Source: an uncultured Methanolobus sp.
GTDB taxonomy: Archaea; Halobacteriota; Methanosarcinia; Methanosarcinales; Methanosarcinaceae
DNA length: 64,000 nt
NCBI RefSeq assembly: GCF_963667555.1
Contig: NZ_OY763421.1
Span: forward strand, 2,497,562 to 2,561,561
Direction of reading: 5' to 3'
Within the stretch, counting starts at the first letter, position 1, and the number at the start of each line of letters is the position of its first letter. The notes under the pieces were generated by a model. The model was given only the letters and a program-made list of their open reading frames with translations. It was not told where the DNA came from and made no database searches. Below are positions 1-8,741 of this stretch, one piece after another. The position numbers were made by a program, and so were the translations under genes.

Positions 1-435
1 CCTGATAGGATATATTCCGTTATCAAGGAGCATATCCGCTTCTTCCTGGCTTACGCCGTAATACAGATAAGAAAGATCATTTTCAGGGTATTCTGATATC
101 AGGTCAACTTCTATTGAGTGACCGTATCTTGCCCTGATAAAACCATCATCTATTTCGTAGCGTCCTTTCCTGTCAGACTCAACAAGAGATATAAGACGCT
201 CCATTGTACCCCATTTATATCTCTTTTTCATGACATCGCAAAGCTGGTTAAGTTCAACCCATCCCTGCGGGTCCATCTCAATGCCCACATCTTCAGGGAA
301 GTGTCTGAGCGCGCCGGAAATGAATCTCCCAAGCCTTTCTTCCCGATCATCATCCAGCACATAACGTCCTTCTTCTCCACAGTCAGGGCAACTTTCTCCC
401 CTGAAATAGCCATGCTCTTTACATTTACGGATCAT
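1..435 (-). CDS. kptA: RNA 2'-phosphotransferase (KptA/Tpt1), 3' end cut by window edge
   Basis: The enzyme removes a 2'-phosphate from RNA by transferring it to NAD+. The minus-strand frame is open from 435 to the window edge (145 codons, no stop), so the C-terminus is missing. The N-terminus carries a zinc-finger-like patch (CKEHGYFRGESCPDCG) typical of archaeal KptA. It is followed by LGRFISGALRHFP, GWVEL, KRYKW and then ESDRKGRYEI and IRARYGHSV, the conserved KptA core with its Arg/His substrate-binding residues. The later ISEYPENDLSYLYYGVS segment also fits the family. I chose the ATG at 435, which gives the family-like start MIRKCKEHGYF; an in-frame ATG at 453 would add MYLQDI. Neither has a clear ribosome binding site. 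An RNA ligase gene lies about 5 kb away. Confidence 0.93.
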   Translation of the reverse strand, partial: MIRKCKEHGYFRGESCPDCGEEGRYVLDDDREERLGRFISGALRHFPEDVGIEMDPQGWVELNQLCDVMKKRYKWGTMERLISLVESDRKGRYEIDDGFIRARYGHSIEVDLISEYPENDLSYLYYGVSQEEADMLLDNGIYPIR

Positions 436-708
436 GATATCTTGCAAATACATCTCATAATTAATATAAGTTATTAAAATAACGCAAGAATCGTACAAGT
501 CTCTTAAAAATATTAAAAAGACAGCAATTCCCGGAGCATAAGAAACAAAGTAAATATTGATGATTTTCAGACGTTTTCGTTACATTAATTTATCTGGAGA
601 GACTGTTAGACAAGAACATTAAAGAATGAATAATTTAAAAATAATAAATACCTTTATTACAGCTTTATTCAATTTCCATATCATTCTATTCATTTTCAGG
701 GTATTATC

Positions 709-1839
709 ATGGACGAGATAAACGATATATATGAAAAACTCGGTGGCGTCATCAGCAAGGATGACTTTACACGCAAGGTGGAAGAGAAAGTAGAGCAGAT
801 GAGCGGACTCTGTGACATTAAGACTGCGGCTATGCTGGTTGCACACGACCTGGGTGTCAACGACACAGGTTCAGATCAACAGATACAGAAGATCTCAGGC
901 ATCACTACTAACAGCGGGAACGTAAAGCTTATAGCCAAAGTAATGACCGTTTACCCTGCAAAGGAATTCAACAGGAACGATGGTACGGTTGGCAGGGTTG
1001 CAAATCTTATTGTTGCAGATGAGACAGGCTCAATACATCTTACATTATGGGATGACAGGGCAGACCTTGTTAAAAATGGAGAGATCACGATAGGACAGAC
1101 ATTCCAGATAGCAGGATATGTCAAGGAAGGATATTCCGGTGTTGAGGTTAATGTCGGTAACAACGGGGTTTTCTGCGAGAGCGATGAAAAGATCGAAGCG
1201 CGCATCGAGTCCAAACAGATCAAGGATATCACAAACGGCATGGGCGATATCAACCTCCGTGCAAGGGTACTTGACATCTCTGACATCAGGACATTCAACA
1301 AAAGAGATGGTGGCACAGGTAAAGTTGCAAACCTTCTCATCGGCGATGAGACAGGAAAGATAAGAGTGACCCTCTGGGACGAACTTTCAGATTTCACACA
1401 GCAGGTAGAGGTCGATGATTCGGTAGAGATAATCAATGCCTATGCAAGAGAGAATAACTTTAACCAGCAGGTTGAGATGCAGGTTGGTAACCGTGGAACT
1501 ATCAAGAAGATAGAAGATGAAGTAGAGTTCAGAGAAAGCTTCACTCCGATATCTGACATAATTCCAGGCGAATCATATTCTATCTCAGGACAGGTTTCAG
1601 GTCTTGGGGAAATAAGGGAATTCAACCGCGATGATGGAACAGTGAACATGGTGTCTAACATATACGTATCAGACGACACAGGAAGGATACGCATTGCACT
1701 CTGGGGCGACCATGCACTTCTTGTAGACGAGCTTGATATCGATACTAATGTTGAGATAATCGATGCATACTCAAAATCCGGTTTCAACGATGAGATTGAG
1801 CTCAGCGCAGGAAACCGAACCAGAATTAACATCCGTTGA
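709..1839 (+). CDS. rpa: Replication protein A (single-stranded DNA-binding, three OB folds)
   Basis: This 376-residue protein binds single-stranded DNA in replication and repair. A helical N-terminal segment (about residues 1-65) is followed by three homologous OB folds at roughly 70-153, 178-262 and 284-375. Each has the same signature: an EFNR(N/D)DG or TFNKRDG loop, then V(A/S)N(L/I), (A/G/S)D(E/D)TG and an LW(D/G) strand. There is no C-terminal zinc finger, so it matches the multi-OB, finger-less RPA type of Methanosarcinales. The ATG at 709 follows TCAGGG weakly, with a long AT-rich leader of about 270 bp after kptA. The gene stands alone. Antisense ORFs across it are shadows. Confidence 0.93.
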   Translation: MDEINDIYEKLGGVISKDDFTRKVEEKVEQMSGLCDIKTAAMLVAHDLGVNDTGSDQQIQKISGITTNSGNVKLIAKVMTVYPAKEFNRNDGTVGRVANLIVADETGSIHLTLWDDRADLVKNGEITIGQTFQIAGYVKEGYSGVEVNVGNNGVFCESDEKIEARIESKQIKDITNGMGDINLRARVLDISDIRTFNKRDGGTGKVANLLIGDETGKIRVTLWDELSDFTQQVEVDDSVEIINAYARENNFNQQVEMQVGNRGTIKKIEDEVEFRESFTPISDIIPGESYSISGQVSGLGEIREFNRDDGTVNMVSNIYVSDDTGRIRIALWGDHALLVDELDIDTNVEIIDAYSKSGFNDEIELSAGNRTRINIR

Positions 1840-1982
1840 AAACTCTACTAATATTATAGATTAGTTCCGATGGGCTGAAAGGCATATTCGGAACAATACT
1901 ATTTTTTTAAAAACGAGTGCATTAGGCTCTTTTTTATATAAGGATTGTGCAATCTGTTTAGACCTCATAATCCACGAACATC

Positions 1983-1990
1983 TATATATA
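1983..1990 (+). promoter_or_regulatory. TATA box for the first CBS-domain gene
   Basis: A clean TATATATA lies about 80 nt before the preferred ATG at 2065 and about 45 nt before an alternative TTG at 2029. Transcription would start near 2012-2016, leaving a leader of about 50 nt to the ATG. The call rests only on resemblance to the archaeal TATA consensus. Confidence 0.5.
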
Positions 1991-2064
1991 CAATAAAAGT
2001 CCAATTTTATTTAGTGGACTATAGGTAATTGCTTCCTTTAATCCAGGATTCTGGGGTACGTCTT

Positions 2065-2673
2065 ATGGTCTTGAATGTTCACGATGACATGGAAACCGAT
2101 GTCTCCATAATGGAGATTGAAAATGAGATGTCGGTCAGGGAAATAATGTCGAAGGATACCTTTGACATTGATACCACTGCCAGTGTTCTTGATGTTGCAA
2201 GCAGAATGGCAGAAAATGGTACTGGCAGCATTATCGTTACAGAGAATGGTGACAGTATTGGTATCATTACCGAACATGACATTATGGTAAAGACCGTAGC
2301 CAGGAACGTACTACCCTCTGAGATGACAGCCGCAGAGATCATGTCATCCCCTATCATAGCAACAAAGCCAACTACAAATATAATAGAGGCTGCTGAAATG
2401 ATGGTCAAGTCTGAGATCAGAAGGCTTGCTGTGATGGAAGGGGACAAAATAGTGGGAATGATAACGGACAGGGATATACTAGCCATAGCTCCGGGCCTGA
2501 ACACTATTCTGGAAGGACTGATCGAACTGCACCATGAGAACAACATCCATAAGGAGCCGGAACTTGAACGTGGTATTTGCCAGCGTTGCGGAGCTCTGGT
2601 AGACAGCCTGACAGATGTCAACGGACTGATGCTGTGCGAAGACTGCAAAGAGGAAGAAGGTTACTATGACTAG
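2065..2673 (+). CDS. CBS-domain pair protein with C-terminal zinc ribbon
   Basis: This is a predicted soluble sensor or regulator of about 202 residues. Two CBS motifs (MSVREIMSKDTF...GIITEHDIM and AAEIMSSPIIATKP...GMITDRDIL) form a Bateman module that would bind an adenine nucleotide or similar ligand. The tail holds CQRCG and CEDC, a two-knuckle zinc ribbon. I prefer ATG 2065 (GGGGT about 8 nt upstream); a TTG at 2029 would add 12 residues. The stop is TAG, an amber codon that a pyrrolysine-using methanogen could read, but the next in-frame stop is only one codon later. It heads a series of three CBS genes. The actual ligand and partner cannot be told. Confidence 0.85.
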   Translation: MVLNVHDDMETDVSIMEIENEMSVREIMSKDTFDIDTTASVLDVASRMAENGTGSIIVTENGDSIGIITEHDIMVKTVARNVLPSEMTAAEIMSSPIIATKPTTNIIEAAEMMVKSEIRRLAVMEGDKIVGMITDRDILAIAPGLNTILEGLIELHHENNIHKEPELERGICQRCGALVDSLTDVNGLMLCEDCKEEEGYYD

Positions 2674-2718
2674 TTCTGACTGGTCAACTGATAAGGACAC
2701 TTCAAGTTGGTGAAACAA

Positions 2719-3354
2719 ATGTCTGTCCCGATATATCCTAAAAGAAGAAATGTATCGATCTTCAAAGCAACACCTGTGTTTCGGCCGGGGAAAGCCATTA
2801 GCTCCTGGATTTTCGTGTTTGCTGGATTTACTGTTACTGCAGACAGGCATAGAATATTACCTGCATATTAAGAAGAGATTCGCTATACTGGCAGGTAGGA
2901 AAGTTAACCAAGAGGTTGGAATGTCTTTCGCAAAACATCTGCACATTATTAGTAAAATGTGACAGAAATCTTGCGATGTTATGGAGCACAGTGATTTAAT
3001 TGGAAATTAAATATCAGGTCGCAGAACCAGGGGAAATAATCATTCTATCCTTGACAAAGGACAAAAAAACACAATACTCCAGAGCTACAGCCATGCCTTT
3101 TGAGATTATAAACAGTGTACATGAAGATGTTGCTGTATCAGTTGACGCTAATTGTTGATAAGGAGGTGGAGAAGAAAACCCGATATCAACGGGAATACCA
3201 CTTAAAGTGGTAATAAAAAACAATGGACTTGTTCCTTTCGCAAGAGAGAGTCTAAGTCCATATTCAGGGCAGAGTTGAGATCAAAGAGCAAGTAAAAAGC
3301 CGGAAAGGCATCGCTCTTTGCAGAACAGACATTAGAAATATCCTGCAGGTCTGA
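2719..3354 (+). pseudogene. Decayed protein-coding gene between two CBS genes (possibly DUF22-like)
   Basis: No intact gene fills 2674-3392, but coding-like sequence runs through it in shifting frames. An ATG at 2719 opens a frame that reads to a TAA at 2869 and onward to TAG at 2896. From 3003 a second frame reads EIKYQVAEPGEIIILSLTKD and RATAMPFEIINSVHEDVAV, meets TGA-TAA at 3156-3161, then continues in the same frame with ENPISTGIPLKVVIKNNG to a TGA at 3276. From 3277 a third frame reads EIKEQVKSRKGIALCRTDIR and ends in TGA at 3352. Both disruptions leave protein-like text on each side. From memory the text resembles archaeal DUF22 proteins; I cannot verify this. Sequencing error is an alternative, but three or more lesions make decay likelier. 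Confidence 0.6.
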
Positions 3355-3392
3355 ACGTTTTGAAGTTCAGGCTTCCAAAAAGGAGGAACAAC

Positions 3393-4238
3393 ATGAATGT
3401 GAAAGACATTATGAGTTCACCGGTATATACCATAGCACCGGACGAAACCGTAGCACATGCAAGAAATCTTATGCTTAAGCACAAGATCAGCACCCTTGTG
3501 GTAGCTGAAAAGGAAGAGATGGTTGGTATTGTCACAAAGACAGACCTTGGAAAGAGGCTTGCACAGGCCGAACCAATGTGGAGAAGGAGGCCAATTGACA
3601 AGATACCGGTAAGCATGGTAATGCATGAGAACCCCATTTCGATCTATCCTGGAGCTACAGCCGCCCAGGCATGTGAACTCATGATAGAGAATGGAATAAA
3701 CTCACTTGCTGTTGTGAACAGAGAAGTGCTTGGAATAGTTACAGGAACAGACATTATGAGATATTACTCCGAGCAGGATATTAAGACAAAGATTTCAGAA
3801 GTAATAACTGATGACATTGTGTTCGTTCACAGACACCACACAATAAACCATGTGATCCATGAAATGGAAGAGAACCAGACCAACTACGTCATTGTGAATG
3901 ATGATGCTGATGAGGCAGTTGGAATGATCACAACAGCCAGTGTTGCATTCAACCTTATGTCTGATAATGAGGGAAACCTTCCTTCAAAGAACATCAAAAT
4001 GACAAGGCGCTCAACACCTGCAGGAGTGAAGGAATATCGCTACGTAAAGGAAGTTCCTCTTGTTGCAGAAGATATCATGACGGAACTCCCGCATGTAATT
4101 GATATAAACAACAAGGCAACAAACGCAGCAAGGATAATGCTCTCAGAGCACACAATAGCCCTTCCGGTCTCTAATGGAGGCAACATTGTCGGACTCATTA
4201 GCAGGCGCGATATAATCAGGGCAGTACAGCAAGCATAA
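3393..4238 (+). CDS. Four-CBS-domain protein
   Basis: The 281-residue protein is built of four CBS motifs in two Bateman modules: [20 protein letters not shown]...[26 protein letters not shown]...[32 protein letters not shown]...[10 protein letters not shown] and [16 protein letters not shown]...[10 protein letters not shown]. Stand-alone proteins of this type usually sense adenine nucleotides or bind cofactors, but no effector domain is present. The ATG at 3393 is fixed by a strong AAGGAGGAA ribosome binding site 7 nt upstream; an upstream TTG extension to 3360 is unlikely. The last CBS ends with [15 protein letters not shown], closely like the end of the next gene ([14 protein letters not shown]), so the two genes look like tandem duplicates. 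They are 37 nt apart and probably cotranscribed. Confidence 0.9.
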   Translation: MNVKDIMSSPVYTIAPDETVAHARNLMLKHKISTLVVAEKEEMVGIVTKTDLGKRLAQAEPMWRRRPIDKIPVSMVMHENPISIYPGATAAQACELMIENGINSLAVVNREVLGIVTGTDIMRYYSEQDIKTKISEVITDDIVFVHRHHTINHVIHEMEENQTNYVIVNDDADEAVGMITTASVAFNLMSDNEGNLPSKNIKMTRRSTPAGVKEYRYVKEVPLVAEDIMTELPHVIDINNKATNAARIMLSEHTIALPVSNGGNIVGLISRRDIIRAVQQA

Positions 4239-4275
4239 GCAGACCATAGGAACAAAACAAAGAAGAGGAATTGAT

Positions 4276-5052
4276 ATGGAAGTTAAGGAAATTATGGCAG
4301 AACCACTGGCCGTAGATAAGTCAGATACTATTTCCCATGCACTTGACATTATGGACAAGAAGGGAACAAGACGTCTTCTGGTAAAACACGATGGAAAGCT
4401 GCTTGGAGTACTCACGATGAGAAACCTTACAAAGGAGCTTGGAACACGCAAGAAGGGCAGCAAGCCTGCTTCTTCTCTGCATGTTGCAACGGCAATATCC
4501 GATAATTTCGTAAAGGTACTCCCGGACACAAAGGTCACCGATGTGATAACTCTCCTTGTCAAGAACGGAGGAGTGGCTGTTGTTGTCGAGAATGACCAGA
4601 TAGTCGGATGGGTGACTCCTAACGAGATACTTAAGAACAATAATTTCACCGGATTTGCCGGAGAGATCATGCAGAAGAGTCCAATTGTTGCAGGACCTGC
4701 TGACCGTGTCAGCCATGTAAGGAGGATAATGCTGGACAACAATATAGGAAGAGTTCCCATTATAGAAGGAGATAAACTTGTTGGAATGGTCACTGAAAAG
4801 GATGTTGCAAAGGCAATGCGCTCTTTCCGTGACCTTGTGGAAGGAAGTAAGCAGGAGTCCCGTATAAAGAATCTAATTGTTGAGGACATCATGAAGATGG
4901 GAGTAAAGACCGTTTACACCAACACGACCACAAGCGACGCAGCCAGGCTGATGCTTGAAGAGAACCTTGGAGGACTTCCGGTCATGAACCTGGAAGGACA
5001 CATGGTGGGACTTATCACCAGGAGGAGTATCATCCGGGGAATGGCTGAATAA
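4276..5052 (+). CDS. Four-CBS-domain protein (paralog of upstream gene)
   Basis: The 258-residue protein again has four CBS repeats: [19 protein letters not shown]...[27 protein letters not shown]...[29 protein letters not shown]...[12 protein letters not shown] and [17 protein letters not shown]...[11 protein letters not shown]. The ATG at 4276 has GAGGA seven nt upstream. The gene sits 37 nt after the preceding CBS gene and ends only 18 nt before the preferred RNA ligase start, so an operon CBS-CBS-RNA ligase is likely. That placement could mean that a nucleotide-sensing module is coupled to RNA repair, but this is inference from order alone. The second repeat is the most degenerate. Confidence 0.9.
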   Translation: MEVKEIMAEPLAVDKSDTISHALDIMDKKGTRRLLVKHDGKLLGVLTMRNLTKELGTRKKGSKPASSLHVATAISDNFVKVLPDTKVTDVITLLVKNGGVAVVVENDQIVGWVTPNEILKNNNFTGFAGEIMQKSPIVAGPADRVSHVRRIMLDNNIGRVPIIEGDKLVGMVTEKDVAKAMRSFRDLVEGSKQESRIKNLIVEDIMKMGVKTVYTNTTTSDAARLMLEENLGGLPVMNLEGHMVGLITRRSIIRGMAE

Positions 5053-5070
5053 AGTCCCGGGTGAATGGAG

Positions 5071-6237
5071 ATGAAAAACTCCGGAATCTTAGAACTGAAT
5101 ATTGAAAAGGTGGCAGAGTTCCTTGAACTCCCACCTTCTAAGATCTCAGAACTTATTGAAAAAGGGAACCTGAAACAGAACTGGGATGAATACTACGATA
5201 TATACAGGTTCGAAAGACACGCACCTCAGCTTGAGGACGGGACAGTGCTCATTGACCACCATGGAACCTTTGAACTGGTGCGTGGTTTTCCAAAAATCAA
5301 AAGGGCTATGCTCCTTAAGCCTGCCCTTCTGAACAATTTCAGAGATATTCCTTCAGTTGCTGTTGAAGAGAAAATGAACGGATATAATGTCCGTGTTGTT
5401 GAGTTCAGAGGAAAGCTCATTGCTTTTACACGCAGCGGTCATGTTTGTCCGTATACCACTGAACGCGTTCAGAATTTTCTGGAGCCGGATTTTTTCAGGG
5501 AACATCCTGACCTTGTTATCTATGGAGAAATGGCCGGACCTGAAAATCCATATGTTCAGAAGGACGCCTATGGCATAGAATCACTGGATTTCTTTGTTTT
5601 TGACATCCGTTACAAGAACACAGGCGAAGCCCTGCCGGTGCATCACCGAAGAGAACTTGCAGAAGAATATGGATTCAATCAGGTCAGGCTCTTTGGAGAT
5701 TTCAGTATCAATAGCGCCTCTTTAAAGATAACGGAAATCATAAAGGAACTTGGAAAAAAAGGACGCGAAGGGGTTGTTATCAAAGATCCTGTAATGGTAT
5801 TGCAACCAATAAAATACACATGTTCGCAAAGTAATTGTTCTGATCTAAGGCAGGCATTTAAATTCTACAATGAAGCCGGAAGAGATTATCTCTACTCAAG
5901 GGTCATTCGTGAAGGTTTCCAGTCGCATGAATGGAATGAAAGTGAAGAAGATTTCAGGGAAAGATGCCTGAGACTTGGAGAAAGCATACTGCGCCCCATG
6001 AAAAGTACCATTGAACAGGTAGAGAGCGGGGAAAGGATCTCTGATGATTTCCGCATTCGTGTGAAAGACCGTGAGGCTATTTTCAAATTCAGGGATTACC
6101 TTGACAGGTTCGGACTCTACATAGCACTTGGTGAAATTGAGAGGGTCGGGGATGAATATGTGGTTGAGGTCAGAAAAGTGAATAAAAGCACAAATGATAA
6201 GACAGTTGCAATGCTAGAAGGTCAATTGTGGTCATGA
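5071..6237 (+). CDS. ATP-dependent RNA ligase, archaeal Rnl3 type
   Basis: This enzyme joins RNA ends through a lysine-AMP intermediate. Positions below count from the upstream ATG at 5065. The nucleotidyl-transferase motif I is EEKMNGYN, with K103 as the expected adenylated lysine. Later motifs are FTRSGHVCPYTTER, VIYGEMAGPENPYV (motif III), FFVFDIRY, GREGVVIKDP (motif IV) and PIKYTC (motif V). Length (388-390 residues) and the helical C-terminal domain match the Rnl3 group known from Methanothermobacter and Pyrococcus, which circularise or seal RNA. ATG 5071 has GGGTGA at 5059-5064, a good spacing; ATG 5065 abuts it. It follows two CBS genes closely. The natural substrate is not known for this family with certainty. 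Confidence 0.92.
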   Translation: MKNSGILELNIEKVAEFLELPPSKISELIEKGNLKQNWDEYYDIYRFERHAPQLEDGTVLIDHHGTFELVRGFPKIKRAMLLKPALLNNFRDIPSVAVEEKMNGYNVRVVEFRGKLIAFTRSGHVCPYTTERVQNFLEPDFFREHPDLVIYGEMAGPENPYVQKDAYGIESLDFFVFDIRYKNTGEALPVHHRRELAEEYGFNQVRLFGDFSINSASLKITEIIKELGKKGREGVVIKDPVMVLQPIKYTCSQSNCSDLRQAFKFYNEAGRDYLYSRVIREGFQSHEWNESEEDFRERCLRLGESILRPMKSTIEQVESGERISDDFRIRVKDREAIFKFRDYLDRFGLYIALGEIERVGDEYVVEVRKVNKSTNDKTVAMLEGQLWS

Positions 6238-6290
6238 AAAAGACATATATCTGAATAGACTAATTCGTAAACCACAACAAAGGTGCCTAT

Positions 6291-7331
6291 ATGACAAAGA
6301 TTGCTATCATCGGAAGTGAGAAAAGCGGTAAGACCACTCTTGCCGGTAAACTTGGAAAGAAGGGTAACGTCACTGACGTAACAATGTACGATTATGCCAA
6401 GAACGACAGCATACTCACAACCATTGATGCCACCGGTTATCCGGTATCTGTTAAACCTCTTATTACAGCACTAAATCTTTCAGACATTGCACTTTTATGC
6501 ATTCCTCCACAGGGACTTGACCCACAGGCAGCGGAATGTATCATCGCTCTTGACCTTATGCAATACAAACATGGTATTGTAGTTCTCACAAAAGCGGATT
6601 CAACTTATCCATTTGCTGTTGATGAACTGAAAGCCAAGCTTCAGAAAATAACAACGGGAACCGCACTTGAGAACTGGGATTACATGTCAATTTCCACAAC
6701 TTCTTCCTTTGAAGGAATGGAAGAACTCAAAGAACTCATTTTTGAAATGGGCGCTAAAGTTGACGAAGAACTAAGAGAACTTGACGGACTTAGCCCAAGA
6801 ATTATGATAGACCAGTCTTTCAACGTTACAGGTATCGGTTGTGTAGTCCTTGGAGTTGTTGAACAGGGAACCATCAACATGAAGGATAAAATGCTCGCAT
6901 ATCCTACAAAGAAAGAGCTTGAGATAAGGTCAATACAGATGCATGATGTTGACGTAAAATCTGCTCCTGCTGGTGCCAGGGTCGGACTTGCACTTAAGGG
7001 AATACAGTCCAAGGATATTGACAGGGGATTTGTTGTCTCAAAGGAGGAGACAGTTACTACAAACTTCGTGCTAAGTTGCAGAGTTTCACCTCTTGCAAAG
7101 TCATTTAATGTAAATGATATGTTGCATCTTTACGTAGGACTCCAGTCATCACCTGTCAGGGTTGTAGAGATCAACGAAGCTGGAAACACAGTTGAAACTG
7201 CAAAACCTGGAAAAGAATATACATTAAAACTTGAAGGAACAAAGGAAATATCCTTCATCAAGACTGATAGGTTCATTCTTTCTAACCTGGATGAAAAACA
7301 GAGGTTCATTGCCTACGGGCATGAACAATAA
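6291..7331 (+). CDS. EF-Tu/SelB-like GTPase with altered G motifs
   Basis: The 346-residue protein has a translation-factor GTPase domain (about 1-165) followed by EF-Tu domain 2- and 3-like beta barrels (FNVTGIGCVVLGVVEQGTI, then VNDMLHLYVGLQSSPVRV). The P-loop is GSEKSGKTT rather than GHVDHGKT. The switch II motif DxPGH is replaced by DATGYP, while the base-recognition motif TKAD is kept. Methanogens carry such SelB-like paralogs; no selenocysteine genes are visible here. The ATG at 6291 follows AAAGGTG at a proper distance. It starts about 50 nt after the RNA ligase and may be cotranscribed. Loss of the catalytic His/DxPG motif suggests weak or absent hydrolysis. Role unknown. Confidence 0.85.
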   Translation: MTKIAIIGSEKSGKTTLAGKLGKKGNVTDVTMYDYAKNDSILTTIDATGYPVSVKPLITALNLSDIALLCIPPQGLDPQAAECIIALDLMQYKHGIVVLTKADSTYPFAVDELKAKLQKITTGTALENWDYMSISTTSSFEGMEELKELIFEMGAKVDEELRELDGLSPRIMIDQSFNVTGIGCVVLGVVEQGTINMKDKMLAYPTKKELEIRSIQMHDVDVKSAPAGARVGLALKGIQSKDIDRGFVVSKEETVTTNFVLSCRVSPLAKSFNVNDMLHLYVGLQSSPVRVVEINEAGNTVETAKPGKEYTLKLEGTKEISFIKTDRFILSNLDEKQRFIAYGHEQ

Positions 7332-7347
7332 ATTTTAAAAAGTGTGC

Positions 7348-7863
7348 TTATTTTTTCTTTGGTGTAAGATGTTTTGCACCTTCCAGGAATGATGGTCTTT
7401 CCACAACTTTGGCTCTCTCGATATTATCGGGAAGATCTACAAGTCTTGGCTGGCGTGTCATGTCTGAAGAACCGGTAAACGTGTAATCGGCATTATTATA
7501 GCCGGACTTGATATTGGAAACAGTATACTCGGTCTTGGTTCTTTCAATTGTGATATTTGCAGGTGCTTCCGGCTCTACTTTGCTGCTGGCCACTCTGGAA
7601 AGTCCGGATTTTGTATCACGCTCTTTTGCCCTGGAACCCTCTTCTTTTCCATTATTGTAATGGTCTTTTACAAAATCCCGAAGACCATACTGATCAGCAT
7701 AGCTATATATCTGTGTCAGCTTGTCACGGACCCATCCAATCTCTGAGTGACGATGGTAACCTACTTCAAAACCAAGCCTTCGAGAAGCATCCGCTAGCTG
7801 GGCTTTTTCGTAATGAGGAAGTTCTTTCTTCTTATCATCCTGTTTTTTGAATATCCTTACCAT
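7348..7863 (-). CDS. Uncharacterised soluble protein, partner gene of KaiC-like ATPase
   Basis: I do not recognise a family. The protein of about 171 residues is highly charged and soluble. The N-terminal half, with YEKAQLADASRRLGFEVGYH and GWVRDKLTQIYSYADQYGL, looks like a compact helical domain. A low-complexity middle (KERDTKSGLSRVASSKVEPE) leads to a basic tail ending LTPKKK. It begins only about 12 nt after the stop of the KaiC-like gene on the same strand, so the two are very likely cotranscribed and may work together. Start choice is uncertain: ATG 7863, or TTG 7872 adding three residues. It converges with the GTPase gene. Confidence 0.7.
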   Translation of the reverse strand: MVRIFKKQDDKKKELPHYEKAQLADASRRLGFEVGYHRHSEIGWVRDKLTQIYSYADQYGLRDFVKDHYNNGKEEGSRAKERDTKSGLSRVASSKVEPEAPANITIERTKTEYTVSNIKSGYNNADYTFTGSSDMTRQPRLVDLPDNIERAKVVERPSFLEGAKHLTPKKK

Positions 7864-7875
7864 ATCAGACAACCA

Positions 7876-8619
7876 TCATTCTAGATAGCCTTCTACTTTC
7901 AGTCCTTTTTCTGAGAAAGAAACGCTTCTCATATTACAGTCATGTTTTGTTCCACGCATCTTGATGACCTGTACAGCACGAGTCATAGTCCTGTCATAAA
8001 GGAAATTATGCATGAAGATCACACCATGCGCAGCGAACTGCTCGATAGAATAAGCGGTAGGGTCGGTCATTTCTGAGAGGATCAATGTCGTGCATCCAAG
8101 TTTCTTGAGATTGCGCATGAATCTGCTCATTTCTTTTTCCTGAAGCGACAGATCCTTTGTTGTGAAACGGATGGCTGATACTGAATCAATTACGAGCCTT
8201 TTCACATTATATTCAGAGACATATGCAGCTATTTCTTTAAAGACCATTGAAGGAGAAGGAGCCTCTGTCTCAATTGAAGTAGTTCCTACATTATAATCTG
8301 TGGTTATGAACTCATTAACTTCATCCATATACCCATATTCCATGCGAGGACCAAGATCTGCAAATAACAGCTTTTGCATCTTGATCAAACCGGGTACATT
8401 CATGTCGTAATTTGACATGTCATTGATAATGTTCTGCGGGCATTCCAGCAGGGTTACATAGAGCCCGACTTCTCCTGCACTTGCACCGTTGGCAAGGAAT
8501 TGAACTCCAAAAGTTGTTTTACCACTTCCTGGAGGGCCACTTAACACGTAAACCCTCTCTGTGAGCAAACCGCCCTGTACAAGGTCATCAAAACCCTCTA
8601 TTCCTGTAGGTATTCGCAT
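7876..8619 (-). CDS. KaiC-like single-domain RecA-family ATPase
   Basis: The 247-residue ATPase has one RecA/KaiC core. It opens with the typical PTGIEGFDDLVQGGL, then Walker A GPPGSGKTT, ECPQNII, Walker B-like RLVIDSVSAI and LILSEMTDP. Such archaeal KaiC-like proteins are usually signalling or assembly ATPases rather than clock parts. The family start (MRIPTG) places the ATG at 8619, with GGGAAG upstream; an upstream extension rich in Tyr is unlikely. The small charged protein gene follows 12 nt downstream. The promoter region is shared with a divergent membrane-protein gene. No kinase partner is nearby. Confidence 0.87.
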   Translation of the reverse strand: MRIPTGIEGFDDLVQGGLLTERVYVLSGPPGSGKTTFGVQFLANGASAGEVGLYVTLLECPQNIINDMSNYDMNVPGLIKMQKLLFADLGPRMEYGYMDEVNEFITTDYNVGTTSIETEAPSPSMVFKEIAAYVSEYNVKRLVIDSVSAIRFTTKDLSLQEKEMSRFMRNLKKLGCTTLILSEMTDPTAYSIEQFAAHGVIFMHNFLYDRTMTRAVQVIKMRGTKHDCNMRSVSFSEKGLKVEGYLE

Positions 8620-8649
8620 TGATATACTTCCCAAACATAATGAATAGTA

Positions 8650-8690
8650 ATATACTAGTGTAGTAATATAGTAATACAATTATATAATGC
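8650..8690. promoter_or_regulatory. Divergent promoter region, kaiC-like / spoIIM-like
   Basis: The AT-rich intergenic block holds TTATATAATG at 8680-8689, correctly placed about 50 nt before the ATG at 8742. An AGTATATTA-like box on the other strand at about 8650-8658 suits a very short leader for the ATPase start at 8619. The assignment rests on TATA resemblance only. Confidence 0.4.
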
Positions 8691-8741
8691 ATAAGGTATT
8701 TCAATGCATCGATAATTCAAAAACTGGTAAAAGTGCTTTAC

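Noticed and set aside
118..477. Plus-strand 119-codon frame over the first 480 bp
   Set aside because: It is the antisense shadow of kptA, whose minus-strand translation matches the family throughout.
2671..2679. Amber stops (first CBS gene, 55020 gene) as possible pyrrolysine read-through
   Set aside because: Read-through would add only one and about ten codons respectively, with no conserved domain beyond; ordinary stops are simpler.
2750..2962. 70-codon plus-strand frame in the gap after the first CBS gene
   Set aside because: No family-like text, no ribosome binding site; it overlaps the decayed gene in another frame.
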